Shown here piece after piece: positions 15,403 to 21,319 of a DNA stretch of 29,555 bases (position 1 is the first letter of the stretch; every line of letters starts with the position of its first letter). Location: assembly GCA_031396505.1 (NCBI GenBank), contig JANNKX010000214.1, positions 1-29,555 on the forward strand. The letters are read 5' to 3'. The translations under genes were made by a program, and so were the position numbers. The stretch comes from JAAFHS01 sp031396505 (GTDB taxonomy: Bacteria; Pseudomonadota; Alphaproteobacteria; Rhodobacterales; Rhodobacteraceae). Under the pieces are notes generated by a model. The model saw only the letters and a program-made list of their open reading frames with translations. It had not been told where the DNA came from and did not search any database.

Positions 15403-17406
15403 ATGGATCAGGCCGCCGGGACTATTCCCCGGCGGCTTTTCCATTACAACGCGGGTTTTGTGTGGGACGCGCGGTTGCGGCGCATCCTGTCACTGGCGGG
15501 GCATGATCTGCGCTTTGGGTGGCCCGGTGCGGGCGACGGCGTGGTGGTCTGGGGGCGGTCGCCCTATGCAGGGCGCGGCGCGGCGGTCGCGGGGCGGTGT
15601 AAGGTGCCGCTGATCCGGCTGGAGGATGCCTTTCTGAGGTCGGTCAAACCGGGGCGGGCGGGCGCCGCGCCGATCGGGTTGATGATCGACGATCTGGGTG
15701 TGCATTTTGACAGCGCTGCACCATCACGGCTGGAAACACTGCTGGCGACGCATCCCTTGGACGATGCCGGGTTACTGGCACGGGCGCGGCTGGGGATCGA
15801 CCGGCTGCGCGCGGGCGATCTTTCAAAATACAACATGCACGATCCGGGACGTGCGGTCCCTGAACCCGGTTATGTGCTGGTGATCGACCAGACGCGGGGC
15901 GATGCGTCGATCCGCCATGGCGGGGCAAGCGAGGCGAGCTTTGCGGCGATGCTGCAACGGGCGCAGGATGAAAATCCGCAAGCGCGGATCGTGATCAAGA
16001 CCCATCCCGAAACCATCACCGGGCATCGCGCGGGGCATTTCGGGGCGGCGGACGCGGGCGGGCGGGTGGTTTTGCTGCAGGATCCGGTCTCGCCATGGCG
16101 CCTGCTGGAGGGGGCCGAGGCGGTGTATACCGTCACATCGCAATTGGGCTGGGAGGCAGTTCTGGCGGGGCATCGCCCGGTTGTTTTCGGCCAGCCGTGG
16201 TATGCAGGCTGGGGCGTGACGGATGACCGCAGCCCCGTGGCGCGTCGGGCGCGCGAACTGACGCCGGTGCAGATGTTTGCGGCGGCGATGATTGTGATGC
16301 CCGTTTGGTATGACCCGTGCCGTGATGCCTTGTGCGATTTTGAAGGCGCGCTTGATCAGATCGCAGCCGAGGCGCGCAGCTATCGTGAAGATCGCAAGGG
16401 TCATGTGGCCGTCGGCATGCGCCTGTGGAAACGCGGGCGGTTGCAGGCGGTGTTCGGGCGCGAGGTGCCGTTGGTGTTCCAGGATGATCCGGTGCGTGCT
16501 GTGGCGCAGGCGCAGGGCAAGGGGCTGCTGGTGTGGGCGGGCAAGGAACCCGTGGGGCTGTCGCATCCGGTGATCCGGCGGGTAGAGGACGGGTTCTTGC
16601 GGTCACGCGGGCTGGGCGCGGAACTGGTGCCGCCACTGTCGCTGGTGACCGATGACAGCGGGATTTACTATGACCCGCAGCGCGAAAGCGCGCTGGAACG
16701 GTTGATTGCGGGGCCGTTGCCGCCGGGGGGCGCGGCGCGGGCCGAACGCCTGATCGCCGGCCTGATCGCGGGCGGGATCAGCAAGTACAATCTGACGGGT
16801 GCCCTGCCCGATCTGCCCGCAGGCACACGCATTCTGGTGCCGGGACAGGTGGAGGATGACGCGTCGATCCGCCTTGGCGCAGGGGATGTGCGCACCAATC
16901 TGGGGCTGTTGCAGGCGGTGCGCGCGGCCAATCCGGGGGCGGTGATCGTGTACAAACCGCACCCCGATGTCGAGGCCGGTTTGCGCCCCGGTCTGGTGAC
17001 GGATCAAGGTGTGGCGGATGTGGTGGCGCGCCAAGCCGATCCGATGGCGTTGATTGCGGCCTGTGATGCGGTCTGGACGATGACATCGCTGCTGGGGTTC
17101 GAGGCGTTGCTGCGGGGCAAACCGGTCACCTGTCTGGGCGCGCCATTTTATGCCGGGTGGGGGTTGACGACGGATCTGGGGTCAATCGTCGCGCGCCGGG
17201 TGGCGCGGGTGGATCTGGTGCATCTGGTGCATGCGGCACTGATTGACTATCCGCGATACTTTGATCCGGTCAGCGGACGGCCCTGCCCGGTGGAAGTGGT
17301 GGTGGAGCGTCTGGCGACCGGCGATATTCCGCATCCGGGTCTGGCGATGCGATTATTGGCCAAGGCGCAGGGGCGGCTGGCGGGGTATGCGCGGTTTTGG
17401 AGGTAA
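15403..17406 (+). CDS. kpsC: Capsule biosynthesis protein KpsC (two-domain Kdo transferase)
   Basis: About 667 residues, close to E. coli KpsC (about 675), and built from two homologous halves. Each half carries the signature E-D-x-F-L-R-S (EDAFLRS at 74-80, EDGFLRS at 395-401), a DDLGVHFD/DDSGIYYD segment, SKYN (DLSKYNMHD and GISKYNLTG), DDASIR-type DQTRGDASIRHG/VEDDASIRLG, KTHPE/YKPHPD, and GQPWYAGWG/GAPFYAGWG. The halves alternate alpha- and beta-Kdo transfer to extend the poly-Kdo linker. The ATG at 15403 has AGGA about 14 nt upstream; a GTG at 15379 overlapping the OPX stop is an alternative. The stop is followed at once by the terminator of element E2. Confidence 0.92.
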   Translation: MDQAAGTIPRRLFHYNAGFVWDARLRRILSLAGHDLRFGWPGAGDGVVVWGRSPYAGRGAAVAGRCKVPLIRLEDAFLRSVKPGRAGAAPIGLMIDDLGVHFDSAAPSRLETLLATHPLDDAGLLARARLGIDRLRAGDLSKYNMHDPGRAVPEPGYVLVIDQTRGDASIRHGGASEASFAAMLQRAQDENPQARIVIKTHPETITGHRAGHFGAADAGGRVVLLQDPVSPWRLLEGAEAVYTVTSQLGWEAVLAGHRPVVFGQPWYAGWGVTDDRSPVARRARELTPVQMFAAAMIVMPVWYDPCRDALCDFEGALDQIAAEARSYREDRKGHVAVGMRLWKRGRLQAVFGREVPLVFQDDPVRAVAQAQGKGLLVWAGKEPVGLSHPVIRRVEDGFLRSRGLGAELVPPLSLVTDDSGIYYDPQRESALERLIAGPLPPGGAARAERLIAGLIAGGISKYNLTGALPDLPAGTRILVPGQVEDDASIRLGAGDVRTNLGLLQAVRAANPGAVIVYKPHPDVEAGLRPGLVTDQGVADVVARQADPMALIAACDAVWTMTSLLGFEALLRGKPVTCLGAPFYAGWGLTTDLGSIVARRVARVDLVHLVHAALIDYPRYFDPVSGRPCPVEVVVERLATGDIPHPGLAMRLLAKAQGRLAGYARFWR

Positions 17407-17426
17407 AGTTGACGGCTGTCAATTTT
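17405..17426 (+). terminator. Intrinsic terminator after kpsC
   Basis: AAAGTTGAC, loop GGCT, GTCAATTTT: a 9-bp stem (one G-T pair) ending in four T, beginning at the kpsC stop codon. Its core is identical to the terminator at 11535-11556 read leftward. Confidence 0.8.
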
Positions 17427-17460
17427 CTGATTTGCGTATATTTTTCAATTGCATAAAAAG

Positions 17461-17469
17461 TTATCCACA
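17461..17469 (+). promoter_or_regulatory. Perfect DnaA box
   Basis: TTATCCACA exactly matches the high-affinity DnaA box. It lies in the AT-rich spacer of element E2, 5 bp before the GCGTTAA that begins the palindrome. Only one perfect box was noticed, so this is not an obvious replication origin; it may tie ribB-side transcription to DnaA, or be chance. Confidence 0.45.
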
Positions 17470-17511
17470 GGCCGCGTTAACACTTTTGAAACATTGTGTG
17501 AACAGTGTTAA

Positions 17512-17685
17512 GGCGTGCCGAAATGGGGCGAGTGGCGCATCCGGCATGATGCAGGACGATCCGGTCGTCTGCGGGGTTCAGGTGCCCAAAAGGCTGCACA
17601 GTGCCCGCGCGTCGATGCGGCGCTGTCTCTCTGGCAAATCCCGGCGTGGCGCGATAGAGAGCGGCAAACATCTGGGGCGCCCGCC
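17512..17685 (+). other. ribB upstream region without a recognisable riboswitch
   Basis: 174 bp between the E2 palindrome and the ribB start. It holds a small hairpin (GACGA/TCGTC arms around 17552-17566) and a distant TCTCT/GAGAG pair near 17627-17660. The conserved FMN riboswitch blocks were looked for and not found. No ORF with good coding character was seen. Confidence 0.4.
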
Positions 17686-18783
17686 ATGACCAACGGAAAA
17701 ACAGAATACTCTGACGCGATTTCCTCGGTCGAGGAGATCATCGAGGACGCGCGCAATGGCCGTATGTTCATTCTGGTCGACCATGAGGACCGCGAAAACG
17801 AAGGCGATCTGGTGATCCCGGCACAGATGTGCACGCCGCAGGCGGTTAACTTTATGGCGACGCATGGGCGCGGATTGATCTGCCTCGCGCTGCCTGCCGC
17901 CCGCATTGAGGCGTTGGGCCTGCCGCTGATGAGCCCGAAGAACTCCAGCCGCCACGAGACGGCCTTTACCTTGTCGATCGAGGCGCGCGAAGGCGTGACC
18001 ACCGGCATTTCGGCGGCGGACCGCGCGCGCACGGTATCGGTTGCCATCGACCCCACCAAGGGGGCTGCGGACATTGCGACACCGGGGCATGTGTTCCCGC
18101 TGCGCGCGCGCGATGGCGGTGTGCTGGTGCGCGCGGGCCATACCGAGGCTGCGGTGGATGTCAGCCGCCTTGCGGGGCTGAACCCGTCGGGTGTGATCTG
18201 CGAGATCATGAATGACGACGGATCGATGGCGCGCCTGCCGGACCTGATCACGTTTGCGCAACGGCATGGCCTGAAAGTGGGCACGATCAGCGACCTGATC
18301 GCCTATCGCCGTCGCCATGACAATCTGATCAGCGAAAAGGCGGTGCGCAGTGTCACGTCTGCGCATGGCGGCGATTGGTTGATGCGGGTTTATGCGGACG
18401 AGACGCATGGCGATGAACATGTGGTGTTGTCCAAGGGCGATCTTTCCGCGCCCGGCCCTGTGCTGGTGCGGGTGCATGCGCTGAACCCTCTGGAGGATGT
18501 GCTGGGCGTGGGGTCAGGGGGCGAATTGCCGCGCGCGATGCGGCTGATTGCGCAGGCGGGGCGGGGCGTGGTGGTGTTGCTGCGCGATACCACGATGAAA
18601 CTGGTGGAACCGGGCGAACACAGCCCGCAAACCTTGCGGCAATACGGGCTGGGGGCGCAAATCCTGTCATCGCTGGGGTTAAGCGAGATCACACTGGTGA
18701 CAAATTCGGCGGCCCCGCGCGTGGTGGGGCTGGAAGCCTATGGCCTGTCGATTGCGGGCACCCATCCCATTCCGGAGCATTGA
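17686..18783 (+). CDS. ribB: 3,4-dihydroxy-2-butanone-4-phosphate synthase with decayed GTP cyclohydrolase II half
   Basis: Makes the four-carbon precursor of lumazine from ribulose 5-phosphate. 365 residues. The N-terminal half is intact: VDHEDRENEGD (32-41) with the catalytic acids, then SPKNSSRHETAFTLSIEAREGVTTGISAADRARTV and GHTEAAVDVSRLAGL. The C-terminal half (about 222-365) aligns by pattern with GTP cyclohydrolase II (PVLVRVHALN, then LRQYGLGAQILSSLGL), but the three zinc cysteines of H-S-E-C and RCDCG are absent (HALN, then GSGGELPRAM). It is therefore a RibBA-type fusion with only the RibB activity; a separate RibA is expected elsewhere. The ATG at 17686 has a weak upstream site. 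Stop 2 nt from ribH. Confidence 0.93.
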   Translation: MTNGKTEYSDAISSVEEIIEDARNGRMFILVDHEDRENEGDLVIPAQMCTPQAVNFMATHGRGLICLALPAARIEALGLPLMSPKNSSRHETAFTLSIEAREGVTTGISAADRARTVSVAIDPTKGAADIATPGHVFPLRARDGGVLVRAGHTEAAVDVSRLAGLNPSGVICEIMNDDGSMARLPDLITFAQRHGLKVGTISDLIAYRRRHDNLISEKAVRSVTSAHGGDWLMRVYADETHGDEHVVLSKGDLSAPGPVLVRVHALNPLEDVLGVGSGGELPRAMRLIAQAGRGVVVLLRDTTMKLVEPGEHSPQTLRQYGLGAQILSSLGLSEITLVTNSAAPRVVGLEAYGLSIAGTHPIPEH

Positions 18784-18785
18784 TC

Positions 18786-19286
18786 ATGGCGACTGCGGAA
18801 ACCCATTACACGCTGCCGATGCCGGTGTTTGACAAGCCGGTGAAGCTGTTGATCGTTGTGGCACCCTATTACAGGGACATCGCGGATGACCTTGTGGCAG
18901 GCGCGCGCGCGGCGGCTGCGGCCTGCGGGGCCGAGATGGAGCTGGTCGAGGTGCCGGGCGCCTTGGAGGTGCCAACGGCGATTGCCATGGCCGAACGGCA
19001 GGCAAAGTTCGATGGCTATGTGGCACTGGGCTGCATCATCCGGGGGGAAACCACGCATTACGATACGGTGTGCAATGACAGCTCGCGCGCGCTGTCGTTG
19101 TTGGGTTTGCAAGGGGCGTGCATCGGCAACGGCATTCTGACGGTGGAAAACCGGGCGCAGGCGGTGGTGCGGGCGGATGCGGGCGGGCAGAACAAAGGCG
19201 GCGGGGCGGCGCTGGCGGCCTTGCATCTGGTGGCCTTGTCGCGCAAGTGGGCGGCGGCGACCAAGGGGATCGGTTTTCGGGCATGA
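18786..19286 (+). CDS. ribH: 6,7-dimethyl-8-ribityllumazine synthase
   Basis: Condenses the RibB product with the ribityl-pyrimidinedione to form lumazine. 166 residues, with VVAPYYRDIADDLVAGA near the N-terminus, VPGALEVPTAIAMAE, GYVALGCIIRGETTHYDTVCNDSSRAL (phosphate and catalytic His region) and GNGILTVENRAQAVVRA, all classical. The ATG at 18786 has GGAG 9 nt upstream, inside the ribB 3' end. The stop overlaps the nusB start by 4 nt (ATGA). Part of ribB-ribH-nusB. Confidence 0.95.
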   Translation: MATAETHYTLPMPVFDKPVKLLIVVAPYYRDIADDLVAGARAAAAACGAEMELVEVPGALEVPTAIAMAERQAKFDGYVALGCIIRGETTHYDTVCNDSSRALSLLGLQGACIGNGILTVENRAQAVVRADAGGQNKGGGAALAALHLVALSRKWAAATKGIGFRA

Positions 19287-19738
19287 CGGATAAGAAACAG
19301 ATGCGGTCGGCAGCACGGCTTTATGCGGTGCAGGCGCTGTTCCAGATGGAGGTCAGCGGCCAGACGGTTGAGGCGGTGCAGACAGAGTTCGAGACGCATC
19401 GCTTTGGCGCGGTCTATGACGGTGACGAGATGGCGGAAGGCGACGTCAGCCATTTTCGGGCGGTGGTGGACGGGGCGGTGAACTGGCAGGCCAAGGTTGA
19501 CCAGATGACGGACCGCGCGCTGGTGGCAAAATGGCCGATCGACCGGATCGATCCGGTGCTGCGGGCGCTGTTCCGGGCGGCGGGGGCGGAGCTGGTGGAT
19601 ATGCCGACGCCGCCGAAGGTAACGATCAACGAATATGTCAACGTGGCCAAGGCATTCTTTCCGGACGGAAAAGAGGCGAAATTCGTCAATGCCGTGCTCG
19701 ATCACATGGCGCGGGAGGCGCAGCCTGCGGCGTTCTAG
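19283..19738 (+). CDS. nusB: Transcription antitermination factor NusB
   Basis: Binds boxA RNA with NusE (S10) and promotes antitermination of rRNA operons. 151 residues, all helical, with the N-terminal RSAARLYAVQALFQMEVSG motif and the C-terminal TINEYVNVAKAFFPDGKEAKFVNAVLD signature. It overlaps ribH by 4 nt, so it is translated with the riboflavin genes, a common arrangement. Length is normal. Confidence 0.94.
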   Translation: MTDKKQMRSAARLYAVQALFQMEVSGQTVEAVQTEFETHRFGAVYDGDEMAEGDVSHFRAVVDGAVNWQAKVDQMTDRALVAKWPIDRIDPVLRALFRAAGAELVDMPTPPKVTINEYVNVAKAFFPDGKEAKFVNAVLDHMAREAQPAAF

Positions 19739-19868
19739 ATGCGTGTCGTGCGACCGACACATCCTTGCAACAGGGCCGTGCTGCACGACAGGCGTGAGGG
19801 AATCCCCGACTTGACGCGCGAAAGCGGGCCATGCAGCCTGCAGACCTGTGTGGTTTTGGAGTTTTGAT
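19739..19868 (+). other. nusB-small membrane protein intergenic region
   Basis: 130 bp. A TGTCG/CGACA inverted repeat lies just after nusB (about 19745-19760). TTGACG at 19811 would suit a -35 element, but the matching -10 position (CAGCCT) is poor. The ribosome-binding site of the next gene, TGGAG, is at 19857-19861. Nothing else is seen. Confidence 0.3.
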
Positions 19869-20069
19869 ATGCGTCAGATCGGTTCTTTGGCTTTCATTCT
19901 TGGCATTCTCGCCATTGTTCTCAACTACCTTGACCGGGTCCCGACACTGCTTGCGTGGATCTATACATGGGGCGAAGGCCCGGCGTGGGGCATCAAGATC
20001 GGCCTTGTGGTCGTTGGTGCCGTGCTATGGCTGCTGGGCGGGCGCGGTGAAAACAAGCCCGAAGCCTGA
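19869..20069 (+). CDS. Small two-pass membrane protein, function unknown
   Basis: 66 residues: MRQIGSLAFILGILAIVLNYL forms one membrane segment, a short loop DRVPTLLAWIYTWGEGPAWG follows, then a second segment IKIGLVVVGAVLWLLGG and a short charged tail RGENKPEA. TGGAG lies 7 nt before the ATG. It stands between nusB and the structured RNA region and may be transcribed with nusB. I do not recognise the family; positive-inside charges suggest a hairpin in the inner membrane. Confidence 0.7.
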   Translation: MRQIGSLAFILGILAIVLNYLDRVPTLLAWIYTWGEGPAWGIKIGLVVVGAVLWLLGGRGENKPEA

Positions 20070-20071
20070 TC

Positions 20072-20113
20072 CTGCGGCCCGCCGCTTGGGTGATGCAGGT
20101 GGCGGGCCCGCAG
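20072..20113 (+). terminator. Strong GC hairpin after the small membrane protein
   Basis: CTGCGG-CCCGCC (20072-20083) pairs with GGCGGG-C-CCGCAG (20101-20113), 12 pairs with one bulged base and a 17-nt loop, starting 3 nt after the stop. There is no T-tract. The 3' arm also forms the closing stem of the RNA candidate at 20098-20263, so the two folds exclude each other. Confidence 0.6.
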
Positions 20114-20263
20114 CAGCCGTGAAGGCGTGAATTTCCCGAGAGCCTGAGTGTTCAGGTTGGTCGCCAGATACCAGGGCCTGGACCCTGGCAGAGCCAGCTC
20201 CCTCGGAGATGCTTATCGGCCACTGGAAAAGGGCCAAACACGAGAAGAGCAGAACCCGCCACC
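20098..20263 (+). ncRNA. Structured RNA candidate with 6S-like architecture
   Basis: GGTGGCGGG (20098-20106) pairs perfectly with CCCGCCACC (20255-20263), enclosing about 166 nt. Inside are CGTG/CACG (next closing pair), CCGAG (20136-20140) with CTCGG (20202-20206), an upper arm ending in CCAGGG/CCCTGG (20171-20188), a CCTGA/TCAGG hairpin, and on the 3' side a GGCC/GGCC hairpin. A closed lower stem, an asymmetric central bubble with a small hairpin on its 3' strand and a long upper arm are the layout of 6S RNA, and the length fits. I could not match sequence to a known 6S RNA, and the strand is uncertain because both strands fold alike. SRP RNA and tmRNA signatures are absent. Confidence 0.4.
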
Positions 20264-20331
20264 CCAATAGGTAGGCGCGATCACCGCTCTGCGCAAGGGG
20301 CTGTCTTTGCCGCGCCGGGGGCTTGCCAGAT

Positions 20332-20346
20332 GTTCATCTTTCGTTC
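20332..20346 (+). promoter_or_regulatory. LexA (SOS) box upstream of mmcB
   Basis: GTTC-N7-GTTC, the alphaproteobacterial LexA operator, is present exactly (GTTC at 20332-20335 and 20343-20346), 11 bp before the mmcB ATG. Position and consensus predict repression by LexA and induction by DNA damage. Confidence 0.85.
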
Positions 20347-20357
20347 ATCATTTTGCC

Positions 20358-20816
20358 ATGTTGACCACCGATCCCCTGTTGCCGCTTATGGCGGGTGCGC
20401 GCCTTGCGCGCGGCGTCTGTCGGCATTTGCGCAGCCATGATTTCGTCTGCGTGGAAGAACTGGTGCCCGCCCCCGGCCTGCGCGTCGATGTGATGGGGCT
20501 GGGACCGAAGGGCGAGGTCTGGATCGTGGAATGCAAATCGGGCCGCACGGATTATGTGACGGACCGCAAGTGGCAGGGGTATCTGGACTGGTGCGACCGA
20601 TTCTTCTGGGCGGTGGATGCCGATTTCCCGACCGGCCTGCTGCCAGCGGACACGGGCCTGATTCTGGCGGATGCCTATGATGCCGAGGTGATGCGGATGG
20701 GGCCGCTGACGCCGCTGACCCCGGCCCGCCGCCGCGTCATCCACCGCACATTCGCGCGTTGTGCGGCGTTACGCCTGCAGGGGCTGCGCGATCCGGGATT
20801 CGGGGAATTCCGGTAG
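20358..20816 (+). CDS. mmcB: MmcB-family DNA repair protein
   Basis: 152 residues with a PD-(D/E)xK nuclease-like core: LRVDVMGLGPKGEVWIVECKSG supplies D44, E58 and K60 in the expected D-x(n)-E-x-K arrangement, followed by DYVTDRKWQGYLDWCDRFFWAVD. MmcB was described in Caulobacter as a LexA-regulated gene affecting mitomycin C resistance; its biochemical activity is not settled. The perfect LexA box just upstream strengthens the assignment. The ATG at 20358 is chosen because the box and the RNA candidate lie before it. Ends before a convergent DUF6324-like gene. Confidence 0.88.
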   Translation: MLTTDPLLPLMAGARLARGVCRHLRSHDFVCVEELVPAPGLRVDVMGLGPKGEVWIVECKSGRTDYVTDRKWQGYLDWCDRFFWAVDADFPTGLLPADTGLILADAYDAEVMRMGPLTPLTPARRRVIHRTFARCAALRLQGLRDPGFGEFR

Positions 20817-20821
20817 GATGC

Positions 20822-20874
20822 GTGCTTGCACGCACTTTCTGTCAAAAAGTGCCGTGTGCGGTGCGTGCAAGCAC
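20822..20874. terminator. Nested inverted repeats between convergent genes
   Basis: GTGCTTGCACGCAC (20822-20835) and GTGCGTGCAAGCAC (20861-20874) are a perfect 14-bp inverted repeat with a 25-nt loop. Inside, GCACTTT (20832-20838) and AAAGTGC (20846-20852) form a second, partly competing stem around CTGTCAA. It fills the gap between the mmcB and DUF6324-like stops and should terminate both ways. Its inner sequence resembles part of the repeat at 23622-23695. Confidence 0.7.
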
Positions 20875-20875
20875 C

Positions 20876-21082
20876 TTATCGCCGTCTGCCCTTGGTCGCC
20901 ATGGCGCGTGCAGCCTCTGCCGCCGCGCGCAATTCTTCGGCAATCTCGTCCGCCTCTTCGGGGTCGAAATCCAGCGGCAATTCCACCCCGCCGTCAGCCT
21001 CGATGTAGATGCGCACCATCCCGCTGTCGGTTGGACCGATCTGGATATTTGCTGCAACGTCGCTTTGCTTGTCGATGCCCAT
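20876..21082 (-). CDS. Short acidic protein, DUF6324-like
   Basis: 68 residues: SDVAANIQIGPTDSGMVRIYIEADGGVELPLDFDPEEADEIAEELRAAAEAARAM then a basic tail KGRRR. A beta-hairpin followed by a Glu/Ala-rich helix is suggested. This pattern fits the small Rhodobacterales family I recall as DUF6324; no function is known. The ATG at 21082 has GAGG upstream. It is alone, convergent with mmcB and divergent from tRNA-His. Confidence 0.75.
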   Translation of the reverse strand: MGIDKQSDVAANIQIGPTDSGMVRIYIEADGGVELPLDFDPEEADEIAEELRAAAEAARAMATKGRRR

Positions 21083-21143
21083 GCCTGCCTCATCAGTGTC
21101 TTTCAGGGCGTAGCGCGGCGTTCGCGCTATTGCAATCGGCCTC

Positions 21144-21172
21144 TTGCAATCGATAGGGCATGGCGCTATCTC
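21144..21172 (+). promoter_or_regulatory. Candidate promoter of tRNA-His
   Basis: TTGCAA (21144-21149), 17-bp spacer, TATCTC (21167-21172), ending 11 bp before the tRNA. A second TTGCAATC lies about 16 bp upstream, giving a direct repeat. Spacing suits a sigma-70-type promoter. Confidence 0.5.
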
Positions 21173-21183
21173 GCGCTTTGTGT

Positions 21184-21260
21184 GCCGATGTAGCTCAGTT
21201 GGTTAGAGCACTAGATTGTGGATCTAGGGGTCGCCCGTTCGAGCCGGGCCATCGGTACCA
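21184..21260 (+). tRNA. tRNA-His (anticodon GTG), alphaproteobacterial type without G-1
   Basis: Full cloverleaf: acceptor GCCGATG with CATCGGT (G1-U72 wobble), D-arm AGCTCAGTTGGTTAGAGC, anticodon stem CTAGA/TCTAG with loop TTGTGGA (anticodon GTG at 21218-21220), T-arm GCCCG-TTCGAGC-CGGGC, discriminator A73 and an encoded CCA. The base before G1 is T, so the usual extra G-1 paired with C73 is missing. A subset of alphaproteobacteria is known to have such tRNA-His, with a matching divergent HisRS. Confidence 0.96.
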
Positions 21261-21319
21261 TCTTCACCCTGCCGCACACTGCCGCTATGGTCGCCCTTCA
21301 TCTTCGAAGGAGCCCGCCC

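Larger units (their letters stand above)
17405..17511 (+). repeat. Inverted two-part element, right copy (E2)
   Basis: Terminator (17405-17426), 47-nt AT-rich spacer, then a 38-bp imperfect palindrome (17474-17511) with TTAACACT and AGTGTTAA as its outer arms and ACATTGTGT near its centre. It matches E1 in inverted orientation, while the spacer does not match. The spacer includes a DnaA box at 17461-17469. The palindrome lies about 175 bp before ribB and contains TTGAAA-N17-TAAGGC, a possible promoter towards ribB. Confidence 0.8.

Noticed and set aside
17405..17511. Main chromosomal replication origin
   Set aside because: A DnaA box and a skew change are suggestive, but only one perfect box was seen and none of the usual alphaproteobacterial origin neighbours (hemE, parAB, gidA, dnaA) is present.
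17407..17685. FMN riboswitch before ribB or ribE
   Set aside because: The conserved FMN aptamer blocks were sought on both strands in 17407-17685 and 12700-12869 and are absent.
20160..20180. Cobalamin-box-like GCCAGATACCAGG
   Set aside because: It resembles the B12 box, but the other aptamer blocks are in the wrong order or missing, and no cobalamin gene is near.
20098..20263. SRP RNA, tmRNA or RNase P RNA
   Set aside because: No GGAAGG-type SRP loop, no tRNA-like T-loop with CCA, and too short for RNase P RNA.
21218..21319. Earlier in-frame start for Tex
   Set aside because: It would begin inside tRNA-His; the ATG at 21320 has a good ribosome-binding site and matches Tex N-termini.
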